Assembly: GCF_019008365.1 (NCBI RefSeq)
Contig: NZ_JAHHUL010000006.1
Span: 62,001-126,000 of the forward strand
Direction of reading: 5' to 3'
DNA from: Phosphitispora fastidiosa
GTDB taxonomy: Bacteria; Bacillota; Thermincolia; Thermincolales; UBA2595
DNA length: 64,000 nucleotides
Shown: piece after piece, positions 45,255-53,678 of the stretch
Numbering within the stretch: position 1 is the first letter of the stretch
Layout of the letters: the number at the start of each line of letters is the position of its first letter
Notes under the pieces: model-generated
Seen by the model: only the letters and a program-made list of their open reading frames with translations
What the model was told of the DNA's origin: nothing
Database searches by the model: none
Position numbers and translations under genes: made by a program

Positions 45255-46481
45255 ATGTTTAAAAGGCTCAAGCTTAATATGGAGCGAACAGAAGATCGTT
45301 TAAAGGCATTTGTCCTTATCAGCGGCGTAGTAACCATACTGCTGGTTTTGACTGCGGGAGCTGTCAGAATGACAATCAGCCCTGAGTTTTGCTCCAAATG
45401 TCATGTGATGACACCTGAATATGTTACCTGGAAGGCATCCTCACATGCCTACATTTCCTGCACTGACTGTCATATCAAACCGGGACTCGGTAATCTTCTG
45501 ATTAATAATTTATCGGCAACAAAGGAACTCTATCTATATTTTACCGGCACATATGAGCGCCCGATTAAGATGAATCATATGCTAGAGGATCAAATCTGTA
45601 CCGCCTGTCATTCTATGAAAAGGGAATTCACTCCGTCTGGGGACCTGATTATTCCACATGATAAACATGCCGCCAAAAATGTATTGTGTGTTCAGTGCCA
45701 TGATGGCGTGGCCCATGGTGCCATAGCTGCCAGGAAGGTTACCGAAGACGGCAGGTATGAGGCATGGACCGTGGAAGCAGGCAGGACTCAGATGACCAAA
45801 GAGTTTACTGAACCCAAAATGAACAGGTGTCTGGCCTGTCATATGGAACCGGTCAAGTTTGGGATTAAAAATATCAAGAGTGTTACCCAGGCCTGTGAGG
45901 CCTGCCATACACAGATTAGCATGCCGGCTGACCACAAGGTTGAGAAGTTTGACTCAAATCATAGTCCGCTGGTGGAAAGTGAAGGGCTGGATTACTGTAA
46001 TAAGTGCCACTCCTATTCACTGGAGGCTAAGGATATTCCGGCGGATGATCCGGTTGCCAGGTATGCCAGGGGCAATGTTTTCTGTTATGACTGTCACCAG
46101 AAAAGACCGGCGGGGCATACCGGGGACTGGCGGATGATCCATAAACAGGATGTTACCAATGGAGATGTATCAGGATGCCTGGTTTGCCACAATAATGCCA
46201 AACCGAAACCTGAGGACAAGGCAGTACCTACGTATTGTGCCAAATGTCATAGCAGTCAGAGTGCCGGTACAGAGCCTGCAGGAGGGGATGCAAAATCGGG
46301 TGATCCGGATAATCCTCCCGCTAATGTTAAACCCGGGACAGTTAAGTTTGAAAAATATCACCCGGGTGGATGGCGGACTTACCATCCGACTGTTGTCAAA
46401 GAAAAAGGCGCCAGCAACGAAGGCTGCTGGAACTGCCATGATACCACACACTGTTCAAGATGCCATACCAACAGCTTATAG
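45255..46481 (+). CDS. NapC/NirT-like dodecaheme cytochrome c, membrane-anchored
   Basis: About 409 residues; ATG 45255 follows GGGGG by 6 bp, ATG 45249 is an alternative. N-terminus KRLKLNMERTEDRLKAFVLISGVVTILLVL matches the previous gene's anchor. Twelve CXXCH. A Pro/Gly-rich insert near residue 340 separates the last two motifs (CWNCH, CSRCH) at the C-terminus. No NrfA-like catalytic partner follows, so its role is in electron relay rather than nitrite reduction. Confidence 0.92.
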   Translation: MFKRLKLNMERTEDRLKAFVLISGVVTILLVLTAGAVRMTISPEFCSKCHVMTPEYVTWKASSHAYISCTDCHIKPGLGNLLINNLSATKELYLYFTGTYERPIKMNHMLEDQICTACHSMKREFTPSGDLIIPHDKHAAKNVLCVQCHDGVAHGAIAARKVTEDGRYEAWTVEAGRTQMTKEFTEPKMNRCLACHMEPVKFGIKNIKSVTQACEACHTQISMPADHKVEKFDSNHSPLVESEGLDYCNKCHSYSLEAKDIPADDPVARYARGNVFCYDCHQKRPAGHTGDWRMIHKQDVTNGDVSGCLVCHNNAKPKPEDKAVPTYCAKCHSSQSAGTEPAGGDAKSGDPDNPPANVKPGTVKFEKYHPGGWRTYHPTVVKEKGASNEGCWNCHDTTHCSRCHTNSL

Positions 46482-46528
46482 AACCTAAATTACAAGGGAT
46501 AATCAGCAATATTTACTCAGGGACATGT

Positions 46529-46563
46529 GTAAAAGCAGGGGAACTTAGTTTCCCTGCTTTTAC
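46529..46563 (+). terminator. Terminator after the NapC-like pair
   Basis: GTAAAAGCAGGG (46529-46540) pairs with CCCTGCTTTTAC (46552-46563); GGGCCCTTTTT follows. It splits the cytochrome run into at least two transcripts. Confidence 0.85.
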
Positions 46564-46855
46564 CGGGCCCTTTTTGACTGGATGATTACCCCTGGTTATG
46601 CATAAATTGCCTTGGGAATGCTTTTGCGGCTTATTAGTACCTGGTTTAGTGAAATTAATTTTCAGAATAATCAGTCGAGAGCCCCAGGGAGGAAATAAGA
46701 TAATATTGTGAATTACTGGTATTATGACAAATATTTGGGTTCTGAAGAAAAATTTCTTAACATCCAGAAGGAAAGTTGGTATGTTGTGTCGTACTCTATT
46801 AATTAGAACATCAAAGATTAAATAAGATGTCTTTCTCTAAACTTAACAGGCTGTT

Positions 46856-46924
46856 TTGACGATATATACATAGAGAGTAAATAATGGTATTGACATAACC
46901 TCGGGGGACTCCCCAAAGAATACC
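46856..46924 (+). promoter_or_regulatory. Possible promoter and 5' stem-loop of the 17-heme gene
   Basis: TTGACG (46856-46861), 18 bp, AATAAT (46880-46885) is a weak promoter. Just after it GGTATT (46886-46891) pairs with AATACC (46919-46924), with GGGG/CCCC inside (46904-46907 with 46911-46914). If transcription starts here, the mRNA begins with this hairpin. No known riboswitch is recognised. The rest of 46564-46988 holds nothing else I can name. Confidence 0.35.
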
Positions 46925-46988
46925 AATTGATATAACAGGACTCACATATTTGTCATGGTCCAAGAACGGCGAAAGGAGCCGGTTCAGT

Positions 46989-48518
46989 ATGGAACGCAAC
47001 AGGATATTGGTATTCGGTTTGCTGTTGGTGATGGTTGTTGGTATATTAATATCCCTGCCTGCCGTTCGCAAACAGATCAGCGAGTTTTTACAGTCATTCC
47101 AGACTGTTTCCACTGATACAGGGCCAAAACTGGCTGACAGAGAATCTGATAAAGAGGTTTGTGGCATCTGCCATTCAGATAAAAGCAGAGACTTTAACAA
47201 GCAGTTTCAGCACGCGCCTTTTGTCAAATGGTACTGCAAAGACTGCCATGTGCCGCATAATGTGGGTTCAGGGAAACACGAGTTTGTAGTTGATATTGAC
47301 CAGCTTTGTACCACTTGTCACTTTAACAGGCTTGATGAAACCGAATATATTTACCAGCATAAGCCATATCAGCTGGGACACTGTACAGACTGCCACGACC
47401 CACATGCATCTGATTACCGGTATTTGTTAAGGACCTCACCTACTACTTTATGTACAGCCTGCCATAAACTGGATTTGGTTTACGATTTCCCAGTTAAACA
47501 TAAACCTTACGAAATTGGCGCCTGTTCCGACTGCCATGTCCCCCATGCATCAAAAAATAGAGGCATGACCAGGCTTGCGGGTAAGCAGTTATGCTTTACC
47601 TGCCACTATGACAGGCAAAATGAGCTCCTGCTGCCGGTGCAGCACAAGCCCTATGCAAACGGCGACTGTGTCAACTGCCACGGCGCTCATGCAACCCCAG
47701 GGGAGAAACTGACCCTGGTGGCGGGAAACGGACTTTGCTTAAGCTGCCATTATGGCTTAAATGAAAAAATACAGGCAGGTGCGAAAAACGGGTATATCCA
47801 TACCCCGGTGAAAGAAAAGTGTACCAATTGTCATGTTCCACACGCATCGGCAAAACCGGCCCTGCTTCCTGAAGCCAGGACGGAACTGTGTTACCTATGT
47901 CACTCATCCATGAGACCTGAATTTGCAAAAGCCTCCCACCACCCGGTGGGCAACGGCCTCCTGGACTGTGACGGGTGTCATGACCCGCATGTGGGCCCAG
48001 GGCCCAACCTGGTCAGAAAAGCCGGGAACGATTTGTGTTATATGTGCCATTTAGGACTCGAAAGTACCTATGAAAAGCTCCAGCATGCTACCAAAGCCGA
48101 AGGGAAAGGAGGCTTGGGAGCCTGTACCAACTGTCACGTACCACATGGGTCCGAGTATAAGCCCCTGCTGCTGGATAAGCAGGAACCGATGTGCAACAGC
48201 TGCCATACTGCTATAGGTAAGGCCAGAATAAACCACCCCTTTGGGGATAAGTACACCGATCCCTGGCGTGGAGGCACACTCCACTGCACTAGCTGCCACG
48301 GGCCGCATGGAACAGAGCATAAGCAGTTTACGCTGCTCTCTGATGACGAATTGTGTTTGAAGTGTCATGGGGAAAGGCGAAAGGACAATGAGAAGTATTT
48401 TAGTGTTCATAAGGTTATTAAACCCAAAAATGAACCCAAGGAAAAGACCATAGATACCACAGTTCCGCCAAGGGAACAGAACCGGACCGATGTCATTAAT
48501 AAGAAGGCCGGAACATAA
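46989..48518 (+). CDS. 17-heme cytochrome c of the doubled-CXXCH type
   Basis: 509 residues from the ATG behind AAAGGAG. One N-terminal membrane span (ILVFGLLLVMVVGILISL), then 17 CXXCH. They alternate in pairs, LC..CH then GxC..CHxPH (VPH, DPH, GAH, GPH), the doubled CXXCH pattern known in decaheme and larger carriers. A Lys/Pro/Thr-rich tail without heme ends the protein and may sit in the cell wall. First gene of the second cytochrome transcript. Confidence 0.93.
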   Translation: MERNRILVFGLLLVMVVGILISLPAVRKQISEFLQSFQTVSTDTGPKLADRESDKEVCGICHSDKSRDFNKQFQHAPFVKWYCKDCHVPHNVGSGKHEFVVDIDQLCTTCHFNRLDETEYIYQHKPYQLGHCTDCHDPHASDYRYLLRTSPTTLCTACHKLDLVYDFPVKHKPYEIGACSDCHVPHASKNRGMTRLAGKQLCFTCHYDRQNELLLPVQHKPYANGDCVNCHGAHATPGEKLTLVAGNGLCLSCHYGLNEKIQAGAKNGYIHTPVKEKCTNCHVPHASAKPALLPEARTELCYLCHSSMRPEFAKASHHPVGNGLLDCDGCHDPHVGPGPNLVRKAGNDLCYMCHLGLESTYEKLQHATKAEGKGGLGACTNCHVPHGSEYKPLLLDKQEPMCNSCHTAIGKARINHPFGDKYTDPWRGGTLHCTSCHGPHGTEHKQFTLLSDDELCLKCHGERRKDNEKYFSVHKVIKPKNEPKEKTIDTTVPPREQNRTDVINKKAGT

Positions 48519-48597
48519 CAAAATAATTGTTTCATCTGGATGATAGAAACCGGTTAATTACCAACCAAAACCGGCTAACCTGGTAGGAGGGCAAGAA

Positions 48598-49239
48598 ATG
48601 GAAGAAAAGGAGCAGAAGGTTTCAGAAGTATCTCTGCGCACAGCTGTAATTTCTGTAGTAGTAGTTATTGTCGTGGTTGTATCTGTTGGTCTCTATTTAG
48701 GTAATACGTACTTTTGGAAACCGGTTGAAGAAAAAAATATACTTGAAAAGAAATTTGCAGTGGCCGAACAGGTCTACCAAAAATACCCCCAATCAAAAGA
48801 TGCGGCTCTTGCTTATGCTATCGCGCTTTACACCCAGGGTGAAGAGGAAGAGGCATCTAAGAGATTTAAGGAATTGGAAACGCGCTTTCCTAAGGATACT
48901 GCAGTATTGATTAATTATGCTGTATTCAAAAAAGAAGCCGGTGACATCAAAGAGGCCAAGAGGCTGCTCGAAAAGGTGTTAAAGCAGTCACCCTACTTTG
49001 TGATGGCCAATGTTAATTATGGCATGATACTTCGTGAAGAAGGAAAAAATGATGAGGCTTTGGCAGCTTTTGATAAGGCACTAAAGATCGAACCTGGCGC
49101 AGCCGATATTCTTGTGGAAAAAGCCAAAGTATATGTAGCTATGAAAGATACCCAAAAAGCTAAGGAAAACCTGCAGAAGGCTATAAGTTTAGTTCCAGAT
49201 TACGAGGATGCAGTGAAAATTCTGAATGAACTAAAATGA
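48598..49239 (+). CDS. Membrane-anchored TPR protein
   Basis: 213 residues; ATG behind GGTAGGAGGG. N-terminal membrane span (about 12-32), then about four tetratricopeptide repeats (YPQSKDAALAYAIALYTQGEEEEASKRF, FVMANVNYGMILREEGKNDEALAAFDKAL). TPR proteins in c-type cytochrome loci often help assembly or hold partners together (NrfG/CcmI-like role is known elsewhere). It is flanked by cytochrome genes on the same strand. Confidence 0.9.
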   Translation: MEEKEQKVSEVSLRTAVISVVVVIVVVVSVGLYLGNTYFWKPVEEKNILEKKFAVAEQVYQKYPQSKDAALAYAIALYTQGEEEEASKRFKELETRFPKDTAVLINYAVFKKEAGDIKEAKRLLEKVLKQSPYFVMANVNYGMILREEGKNDEALAAFDKALKIEPGAADILVEKAKVYVAMKDTQKAKENLQKAISLVPDYEDAVKILNELK

Positions 49240-49252
49240 AATGGTGGCGAAT

Positions 49253-50221
49253 ATGAGCAAGAAAAGAATATCTAAACATGCATTACTAAATTTAATACTA
49301 GGTTCTGTATTGGTTGTGGTTGCGATTTTTGGCTACTTTTACATTAAGAAACTCAGTCCGGTCGAAGTAATGACTGCAGCAGTACCATTTCAGTCATTAC
49401 CTGAGTACGAGTTTGCCTTTCCTATTTATGGGGGCGATACCGCTTTTAACAACCCATATGAGGTGCTGGCATTTGATGATGAGGTCTATGTGTCAGACCG
49501 GAAGAATAACAGAATAGCGGTCTATGACCGGACAGGCAAATTTACCAGGCAAATAGTCTCTGAAGAAACTTATTCACCTGCCGGGATGTGCTGGGACGGG
49601 ACTAATCTGTGGGTGGCTGTCCCTGAAGCCAAACAGGTGGTTATGATGAACCCCGATGGTGTTATAATTGACAGTTTCAAGATGGAAAAAAACACTCTTC
49701 CATCTGATGTGGCGATTGACGGTGGGTTTATGTATGTCCTGAATAACATCGGAATGAATGTACTGAAATATGACCTGAACACCAGGGAAATGGTCACGAG
49801 TTTTGGCGGTAGCGGTGTTGAAGAAGGGAAAATGTACTACCCATATGGAATTGCTGTCAGAGAAGGCAATATATATGTAGCTGACTCTCTCAACAACAGA
49901 ATCAACATATATGATCTTGAAGGTAATTTTGTTAAGAAATTGCCCAAACTCGAGGAAGGGGCCAAAGGCGGCGGGCTCTATGTTCCGCATGGCATCGCCT
50001 TTGACGATGACGGCAGGCTCTATACTGTTGAAGGTATGGCTCATCAGGTGACGGCCATCAATGACCAGGGAGAAATTGATTTGCGAGTGACCAAGAGCGA
50101 AACAATTGAGGACCAGGCCCAGGATATTACTTTACCGACTGATGTTACTTTTGATGAAGTTGGGCGGATGTATGTGCTAGAACACGCCTTTAAGCGTGTA
50201 TTGGTTTATAAAAGAAAATAG
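49253..50221 (+). CDS. NHL-repeat beta-propeller protein, membrane-anchored
   Basis: About 322 residues from the ATG at 49253. One N-terminal membrane span, then NHL-type blades: PYEVLAFDDEVYVSDRKNNRIAVYDRTGKF, PYGIAVREGNIYVADSLNNRINIYDLEGNF, PHGIAFDDDGRLYTVEGMAHQV and PTDVTFDEVGRMYVLEHAFKRVLVY. Six blades fit the length. Such propellers are common next to extracellular cytochromes in metal-reducing bacteria and may act as a docking scaffold. Confidence 0.92.
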   Translation: MSKKRISKHALLNLILGSVLVVVAIFGYFYIKKLSPVEVMTAAVPFQSLPEYEFAFPIYGGDTAFNNPYEVLAFDDEVYVSDRKNNRIAVYDRTGKFTRQIVSEETYSPAGMCWDGTNLWVAVPEAKQVVMMNPDGVIIDSFKMEKNTLPSDVAIDGGFMYVLNNIGMNVLKYDLNTREMVTSFGGSGVEEGKMYYPYGIAVREGNIYVADSLNNRINIYDLEGNFVKKLPKLEEGAKGGGLYVPHGIAFDDDGRLYTVEGMAHQVTAINDQGEIDLRVTKSETIEDQAQDITLPTDVTFDEVGRMYVLEHAFKRVLVYKRK

Positions 50222-50242
50222 CCTGGAAAGGAGGTGAAAAAG

Positions 50243-51322
50243 ATGAGAAAGGTATTAATTTTGGTGATGATGTCGTTACTGATGACATTAATTTTTGCAT
50301 CATCCGCAGTGGCCCTTGAACCCTATTATCATGGAGATTTTGACACCAACTCCGTAGGGTGTGCCAAGTGCCACGTTACTCACGCCGGTAGTGCCGCAGC
50401 TTTATTGATTGCCGGCCCAACTCAAACGGAATTTTGCTATTATTGTCATGCCGACATCACTAAAAACCCTTATGACGCAGCTCTGGGTAAAATCCAGACA
50501 GACCTTGAAGTATGGCCATCTCTGGCCGGTGGATTTGACAGTTCCTTTGATTTTGACACTAAGAACTATGATGCTACCGACGGTGCGGTTGGGGCTAACT
50601 ACATAGCTTCTAGTTCAGTCCACGGGGTTGAATCATATGATGGTCCAGCCGGAGACAGTGATTGGGATATTGGAGCCCAAATCCCGGGTGGTACCAACAC
50701 ACTGGTAGGGAATTTTAGGTGCGGTTCCTGCCATGACCCTCACGCCGGAGGTACCTATCCGGCAGCCGGTGTGATGCCCCGTCTCCTGAAAGCCAACCTG
50801 TACGGTACTGACTTTGTTGTAGCTGACTTCCAGGACTGGACATTTTCTGCTGAGACTGCCTCTTCCGGGACCGACCTGAGAGCCAAGGTGCTTACAGGTT
50901 ATGGTGACGAAGCAGGTAATTGGTGTGCCGGGTGTCATGACCTGTTTAACCAGACAGCCCATGATGCCGGTCAGGTAGCAGTGAATAATGCTTCTACCGG
51001 AAATGCGGACAAGTACATGCACCGCATGAACTTTACCGTGAATGCTGCTAACGTGGGTGACATTACAAATGCTACATTAGAAAAGCTGGCATTGTCGGTT
51101 GGCGGCGATTTGACCTGTTTGACCTGCCACAGGGCCCATGGTACTGCTTCAACAGTCACTGCAGGCACTGTCTTTAACCGGGCATGGAACTACCTGCATG
51201 GTGATGGAACAGCTGAAAGCGGCACTCAGGAATCTACAGTTCTGTTGCGGGAAAAAGAAAGAGATGTATGTTTTGACTGCCACGGTGCAGCTGAATTCAA
51301 CAAACCGAGCCAGCAAGAATAA
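50243..51322 (+). CDS. Secreted hexaheme cytochrome c
   Basis: 359 residues; ATG 50243 follows AAAGGAGGT by 7 bp. Signal peptide to about residue 25 (ASSAVA), no other membrane span. Six CXXCH, spaced unevenly: two near the start, one at the middle (CGSCHDPHAGG), CAGCHDL, CLTCHRAHG and CFDCHGA. Long heme-free stretches between them suggest folded domains rather than a bare heme wire. Could be a terminal contact or a substrate-facing subunit. Confidence 0.9.
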   Translation: MRKVLILVMMSLLMTLIFASSAVALEPYYHGDFDTNSVGCAKCHVTHAGSAAALLIAGPTQTEFCYYCHADITKNPYDAALGKIQTDLEVWPSLAGGFDSSFDFDTKNYDATDGAVGANYIASSSVHGVESYDGPAGDSDWDIGAQIPGGTNTLVGNFRCGSCHDPHAGGTYPAAGVMPRLLKANLYGTDFVVADFQDWTFSAETASSGTDLRAKVLTGYGDEAGNWCAGCHDLFNQTAHDAGQVAVNNASTGNADKYMHRMNFTVNAANVGDITNATLEKLALSVGGDLTCLTCHRAHGTASTVTAGTVFNRAWNYLHGDGTAESGTQESTVLLREKERDVCFDCHGAAEFNKPSQQE

Positions 51323-51340
51323 TTTGCATCCAAATGGTGA

Positions 51341-51364
51341 GTGCCCGGTGATTTTACCGGGCAC
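51341..51364 (+). terminator. Hairpin after the hexaheme gene
   Basis: GTGCCCGGT (51341-51349) pairs with ACCGGGCAC (51356-51364); the T tail is short. Confidence 0.65.
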
Positions 51365-51494
51365 TTTACCACAGTTTTAATAATGCGTCATGTGATACGA
51401 ATAAAGGCCATATATATAACTTTAGAAAACAAGCTGCTAAAGCATATTAACATATAGATTGATAGTGTAATCGTTTATGAGAGGAGGAGTTAAT

Positions 51495-53333
51495 TTGAAA
51501 AAAATACTCCTGCTGATTTCTTTAACGGCAATATTTATGATGGTGGGCATGGGAAACGCTGCTGCTGTTTCTGACGATTGTTCCAAATGTCATGGGACGG
51601 TAATAGGCACCTTCACTGTGGATCCTCCGGTAACCAGCCAGACGTGTATGTTAGCATGTCATGGCGTAATCAGTTCTAGACATCCGTCTCCCAGTTGGCG
51701 GGCGGTTTTAGTTGATGGGGCAGGTTATTTTAAAAGTCCTGAGAGTATTCTAACCCCTGCTGCCACTATTCACCGCTATCATAATGGCAGTAACCTCCCT
51801 GCTGGCAGTAATGCCTGTAAAAGATGTCATTCAGCAGTAACATGTGAAGCCTGTCATAAGCCGGTAGCTCATACGGAACACGGCAGTACCGAGTACGCTG
51901 ATTACCCTTCTTTCACATTAGCCACCGGCTCGGTATGGGGTAGCCAAACGTTGTCCTGTTCAACGTCGGAATGTCACAGCTTTTATGTTCCGGGGGTAAC
52001 TGATATTAGAAAAGACGGAAAGCAGTTATGTATAAATTGCCACAGTACAGATAAATCCGGACATAATGAAGCTAACTTAGCCGGGGTTCACTCTTCTAAG
52101 AATGCTGCTCTCAGGCTGGGCGTCGCAGACTATATTGTATCCTGTGAAGGCTGCCATGCCGATACCTTGACAGCAGAACATAAAGCAGCAGTACAAAATG
52201 ACAGTTTACCGGAGGACACTGAATGTGGGTATTGTCACGGCGGTTCGGCAGCGCCTCAGGTTAACAGTGTTGTATATGAAATTAAGGAAATAAACAGTTC
52301 TGTTGATGATCCGGGGATCCAGGCTGAGAACAGGAACTGTTCTAAATGCCACTTTGATGAGGTTGTCCTCCCGGGCAGATCACTGGAACATGTGACCTAT
52401 CATATCGCATCAGAAAGTGATAATATTGATATTTCGGGAGCGCCACATGAGGACTGCAACACCTGTCATGCCAATACAGATTTGATGTCCACGATTTATG
52501 GTCTGGCTAAAACCCCAATATCAGACAGGGGCTATAGCTGTTTTACATGCCACAATGAACAGTTTGATATGGAACCTGTGCATTTGGCAGGTTTTGATGG
52601 GGATGAGACTGAGATTACCGAGGTACATCCAGGGTGCGGCACATGCCATACTCCAGGAAGTGAGTATTCTGAAAAGGTAGGGGAAATTCTTACCGACCTG
52701 AGCAATGGTACGGGCGGATATGAATGTATGGAATGTCATTCCGGTGAAACTCTTGACGAAGAACATAACGGGATAATTGATGCTAATTGTACAACAACAT
52801 GCCATAAGAGCGCACTTACACTGGAGCATTTAGACAACCCCATTACCCAGGTAAGCAATGAGGATAATCCCCTCACTTGCGGCACCTGCCATAAAAATAA
52901 TACTATAGAAATAAAAATAGCTATTACGACCGGAAATACTGATTGCACGGCCTGTCATAATCAGGCACATAATTTCAATATGATTCAGAAAGTGCCGGTT
53001 GATATCGCTCTTTATCCGGGTTTCCAATGGTCAACACCACAATCGGCTTTGATCTGGGCTGATGAAGCCTGGATGCCTTCAGGTTACGAAGGGGCAAAGT
53101 TAATTATATCCAACCGTACGAACGTTTCCAGGGTTGAAGTATGGGATTATTACAGGGAAGAAATGTCGTCAAATGGATGGTCAATGCCTTCAGTACAACT
53201 GTCCACAAATTCCTTTATAGCTGAATTTGTAAAAGACAGGAGAAAAGTCACCGTGTTTTTCTACGGTGGTGAAAATCACGCTGCTGAACCAATATTGCCT
53301 GGTGGTTACCGGTTGGAAATACTTTACAAGTAG
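51495..53333 (+). CDS. 13-heme secreted cytochrome c with unusual heme motifs
   Basis: 612 residues from TTG behind GAGGAGG. Signal peptide (KKILLLISLTAIFMMVGMGNAAA). Thirteen CXXCH plus CX3CH twice (CMLACH, CTTTCH) and CX4CH once (CSTSECH). Residues 1-190 are paralogous to the start of the next two genes, including the CX4CH. The last 120 residues have no heme (PGFQWSTPQSALIWADEAW...EILYK) and look like a beta-rich domain not found in its paralogues. Confidence 0.92.
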   Translation: MKKILLLISLTAIFMMVGMGNAAAVSDDCSKCHGTVIGTFTVDPPVTSQTCMLACHGVISSRHPSPSWRAVLVDGAGYFKSPESILTPAATIHRYHNGSNLPAGSNACKRCHSAVTCEACHKPVAHTEHGSTEYADYPSFTLATGSVWGSQTLSCSTSECHSFYVPGVTDIRKDGKQLCINCHSTDKSGHNEANLAGVHSSKNAALRLGVADYIVSCEGCHADTLTAEHKAAVQNDSLPEDTECGYCHGGSAAPQVNSVVYEIKEINSSVDDPGIQAENRNCSKCHFDEVVLPGRSLEHVTYHIASESDNIDISGAPHEDCNTCHANTDLMSTIYGLAKTPISDRGYSCFTCHNEQFDMEPVHLAGFDGDETEITEVHPGCGTCHTPGSEYSEKVGEILTDLSNGTGGYECMECHSGETLDEEHNGIIDANCTTTCHKSALTLEHLDNPITQVSNEDNPLTCGTCHKNNTIEIKIAITTGNTDCTACHNQAHNFNMIQKVPVDIALYPGFQWSTPQSALIWADEAWMPSGYEGAKLIISNRTNVSRVEVWDYYREEMSSNGWSMPSVQLSTNSFIAEFVKDRRKVTVFFYGGENHAAEPILPGGYRLEILYK

Positions 53334-53347
53334 TTTGTTGCATGCGG

Positions 53348-53377
53348 ATAAGCCGGTATAGTTTTATACCGGCTTAT
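53348..53377 (+). terminator. Perfect hairpin after the 13-heme gene
   Basis: ATAAGCCGGTATA (53348-53360) pairs with TATACCGGCTTAT (53365-53377), 13 bp, loop GTTT. T tail is short. Confidence 0.75.
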
Positions 53378-53470
53378 TATACTTCAAAAGGCAGGTTCTA
53401 AAGAATAAACGTTAACATAAAGTTTTAAAAATACGAATATTACAAAAATACTGCAGGAGAAATTATAACA

Positions 53471-53488
53471 TTGTTTAATATTACCAAG
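53471..53488. promoter_or_regulatory. Palindromic motif upstream of the 34-heme gene
   Basis: TTGTTTAATATTACCAAG, the counterpart of the better palindrome at 56982-56999 ahead of the giant gene. See that entry. Confidence 0.35.
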
Positions 53489-53521
53489 TATAAGGTTTAA
53501 AAGTAAGAAATTTTATTTTAA

Positions 53522-53552
53522 TTGCTAACAACTTGACCGGTTGGCAATTTTT
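53522..53552 (+). other. Leader hairpin of the 34-heme gene
   Basis: TTGCTAAC (53522-53529) pairs with GTTGGCAA (53540-53547) through one G-T pair, then TTTTT. It has a matching copy 3.6 kb downstream (57132-57163), at the same distance (about 127 bp) from its gene. Shape is that of an attenuator or terminator placed inside the untranslated leader. Confidence 0.6.
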
Positions 53553-53678
53553 ATTGTCGTCGGGAAATGGAAAAATATGTAACATAACCAAGGAAAAAAT
53601 GTTAATCATACGAGAGGAGGTGAAATAAAAGTAATGCTAAAAAGTAGAAAAAAAATGTGCCGAAAGGAGGTTGGATAT

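Noticed and set aside
44114-46481. NrfH/NrfA nitrite reductase module
   Set aside because: The anchors resemble NapC/NrfH, but no NrfA with a CXXCK site is present and the heme numbers are too high.
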